From the NCBI GenBank assembly GCA_017935745.1, contig JAGBGX010000009.1, forward strand, positions 1 to 64,000: 64,000 nt of DNA, written 5' to 3'. Of the stretch, positions 62,737 to 64,000 are shown one piece after another. Under the pieces are notes generated by a model. The model searched no databases. It was given only the letters and a program-made list of their open reading frames with translations, and was not told where the DNA came from. Position 1 is the stretch's first letter; each line of letters opens with the position of its first letter. The position numbers and the translations under genes were made by a program. This DNA comes from Treponema sp. GTDB lineage: Bacteria > Spirochaetota > Spirochaetia > Treponematales > Treponemataceae.

Positions 62737-63072
62737 ATGACGCTGCAAGAAATCTTCATTCATAATCTGAAATTCTATCGGAAGCAGAAAGGTCTGACGC
62801 AGAACGAGCTGACGCTCAGCATCGACAAGAGTTACAACTACATAAACGGCGTGGAGCAGAAAAAATGCTTTCCGCCGCCGGACGTTATCGAGCGGATTGC
62901 CACTGCGCTCGGAATAAAGGCACACCAGCTGTTTATGGAGGACGGCAGCCCGGAAACCGCCATGCAGTTTAACGCGGACAAATATATAGAAAGAATCACC
63001 GCAGACTTGCACCAGCGGCTCAAGGAAGACATCCGCCGGGAAGTACAGGAAGTGTTCGCACGGAAACTGTAG
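62737..63072 (+). CDS. Small XRE-family regulator, divergent from a lipoprotein operon
   Basis: The 111-residue protein MTLQEIFIHNLKFYRKQKGL has an XRE domain (TQNELTLSIDKSYNYINGVE; VIERIATALGIKAHQLFMED) and a C-terminal helix (ITADLHQRLKEDIRREVQEV). The ATG at 62737 matches the start of its paralogue at 4931 (MNLQDIFTNN); a TTG at 62710 is rejected. No ribosome-binding site is seen. Confidence 0.87.
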   Translation: MTLQEIFIHNLKFYRKQKGLTQNELTLSIDKSYNYINGVEQKKCFPPPDVIERIATALGIKAHQLFMEDGSPETAMQFNADKYIERITADLHQRLKEDIRREVQEVFARKL

Positions 63073-63197
63073 GCGGCGGACGTTTCGGTGAAACCAGCGG
63101 AGATGCCCCGCCCACGCGCCGGACAAAAATCAGCAGGAAAAGACAAGACGCGGAAATCCGTCTGCGGTATGATGTTTTTCAATCCATAGGAGTGTAA

Positions 63198-63380
63198 GAT
63201 AAAAACTGCTGAAATGGCGCAGTTTTTATCTACCCAAAGTTTGCGTTGCAAACTTTTTTATCGACTGCAACTTCCGCCGGAAACTTGCGTTGCAAGTACA
63301 CTGCGTTGCGAAGTTGCGTAAAAAGTCAAATCGGAAACTGAGTAAGGAAGTTTACTTCCGACTTTCCTCATTGACTTTTT
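63198..63380 (+). promoter_or_regulatory. Highly structured leader of the transglutaminase-like gene
   Basis: Successive perfect hairpins occur: GATAAAAACTGC-N9-GCAGTTTTTATC (63198-63230, 12-bp stem), AAGTTTGC-GTT-GCAAACTT (63237-63255), ACTTGC-GTT-GCAAGT (63283-63297), GGAAGT-TT-ACTTCC near 63346-63359, and an outer pairing of AAAAAGTCAA (63320-63329) with TTGACTTTTT (63371-63380). The RBS GGGAGG follows directly. The 8-bp hairpin and TTGACTTTTTAT also precede the gene at 18379. Confidence 0.6.
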
Positions 63381-63393
63381 ATGGGAGGATTTT

Positions 63394-64000
63394 ATGGAAC
63401 CGATTTTGAGGGAACATTTTTTGCGGACGAGTGCCTACACGAATGCGGGGCTGTACCGCGATTATTTTCAGAGCCTGCCGGACGAGCCGAAGGAATTGGG
63501 CGACCTGATTTCGCATCAGATTGTCCACCGCGTTACGCTGCGTGAAGGCAACACCAATGCAAACGCCGACTTGCGTTACGGCGATATGAACCGCTTTCCC
63601 TGGCACCGACACCGCTGCGATGACGACATTTTTCTGACCGCACCTGCCATCGCCGCAGAGTTGTTCCGGCTGGACGGACGCGGCTTTGTGCCTGACCGTG
63701 CCGTCGAAAACAAGCTGATTCTGACCTGCCGATACGTTTCCGTGCTTGTCTGTGCAATCTACAAGGCAAAAGGGATTCCCTGCCGAAGCCGTGCGGGATT
63801 TGCCCCGTATTTTTGGCCAGGCGTTTCCGCGGACCACTGGATAAATCAGGTGTGGAGCGAAGCGGACGGACGCTGGATTACGTTCGATGCCGACGGACTG
63901 TATGACGGGCTTTCGCTGCCGGTTCATCAGTACGATATGCAGGACGATGAATTTGACTGGGCGGCAAAAACGTGGCTTGCCATCCGCCGGGGAACGGAAA
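63394..64000 (+). CDS. Transglutaminase-like protein, partial at right edge
   Basis: From the ATG at 63394 after GGGAGGA, 202 codons are open to the edge. The protein has a helical N-terminus (LREHFLRTSAYTNAGLYRDY), CRYVSVLVCAIYKAKGIPCR (catalytic-type Cys region), DHWINQVWSEADGRWITFDA (His and Asp), so it is a transglutaminase-like cysteine hydrolase. Its C-terminus is beyond the window. Confidence 0.8.
   Translation, partial: MEPILREHFLRTSAYTNAGLYRDYFQSLPDEPKELGDLISHQIVHRVTLREGNTNANADLRYGDMNRFPWHRHRCDDDIFLTAPAIAAELFRLDGRGFVPDRAVENKLILTCRYVSVLVCAIYKAKGIPCRSRAGFAPYFWPGVSADHWINQVWSEADGRWITFDADGLYDGLSLPVHQYDMQDDEFDWAAKTWLAIRRGTE

Noticed and set aside
1..64000. tRNA or rRNA genes
   Set aside because: I scanned for T-loop-like GGTTCRA sequences and cloverleaf partners and found none supported; a covariance search would be decisive.

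Overview
The window looks like the accessory part of a Treponema-type spirochaete chromosome. This is inference from protein style: BspA-type leucine-rich-repeat and LPP20-like lipoproteins, a Cache-domain chemoreceptor, many small XRE regulators, and a poly-G tract inside the promoter of a putative outer-membrane protein. No rRNA, tRNA, CRISPR array, integrase or transposase was seen. Most genes are GC-rich. AT-rich blocks (about 1.3-2.5, 15.3-17.0, 20.6-27.2, 30.0-31.3 and 34.9-40.2 kb) carry defence and toxin-like genes and look foreign.

1-9.2 kb: a partial gene and its truncated duplicate, several solitary XRE regulators with palindromes at their start codons, a DUF3800 gene pair, a BspA-like lipoprotein operon, an acetyltransferase and a YdeI-family gene. 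9.2-12.6 kb: a putative outer-membrane protein behind a promoter with an 8-G spacer tract, a MarR/nitroreductase pair and a DUF1848 protein. 12.9-17 kb: a PstI/BsuBI-like restriction-modification pair followed by an uncharacterised two-gene unit whose first gene is frameshifted. 17.4-19.3 kb: an AraC regulator, a GlcG/HbpS-like protein and a DUF6194 protein. 19.4-26.9 kb: a type III restriction locus (rhuM, mod, DUF2971, res) in which mod is broken and carries an inserted element encoding a four-helix-bundle protein.

27.3-34.9 kb: a PnuC transporter behind a long-stem attenuator, an epimerase, a transglutaminase-like protein, methyltransferases, a flavoprotein, a VapBC-type pair, a CAT-like enzyme and a frameshifted phosphotransferase. 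34.9-40.7 kb: a 1364-residue STAND NTPase with an N-terminal nuclease-like domain (Avs-like), a DUF3791/DUF3990 unit and hsdR remnants. 40.7-48.8 kb: a radical SAM protein, a five-gene envelope operon facing an XRE regulator, and hipBA. 49-55.1 kb: an efflux operon with its own two-component system; the RND pump ends in a PII-like domain. 55.3-64 kb: a second YdeI protein, a 40-bp palindromic tandem array, a nitrilase, a chemoreceptor, small DUF proteins, a lipoprotein pair facing another XRE regulator, and a partial transglutaminase behind a structured leader.

Three themes recur. Small XRE regulators without a Shine-Dalgarno sequence sit head-to-head with lipoprotein operons. Defence and toxin genes are often inactivated. 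Intergenic DNA holds many gene fragments, several of which match intact genes elsewhere in the window.
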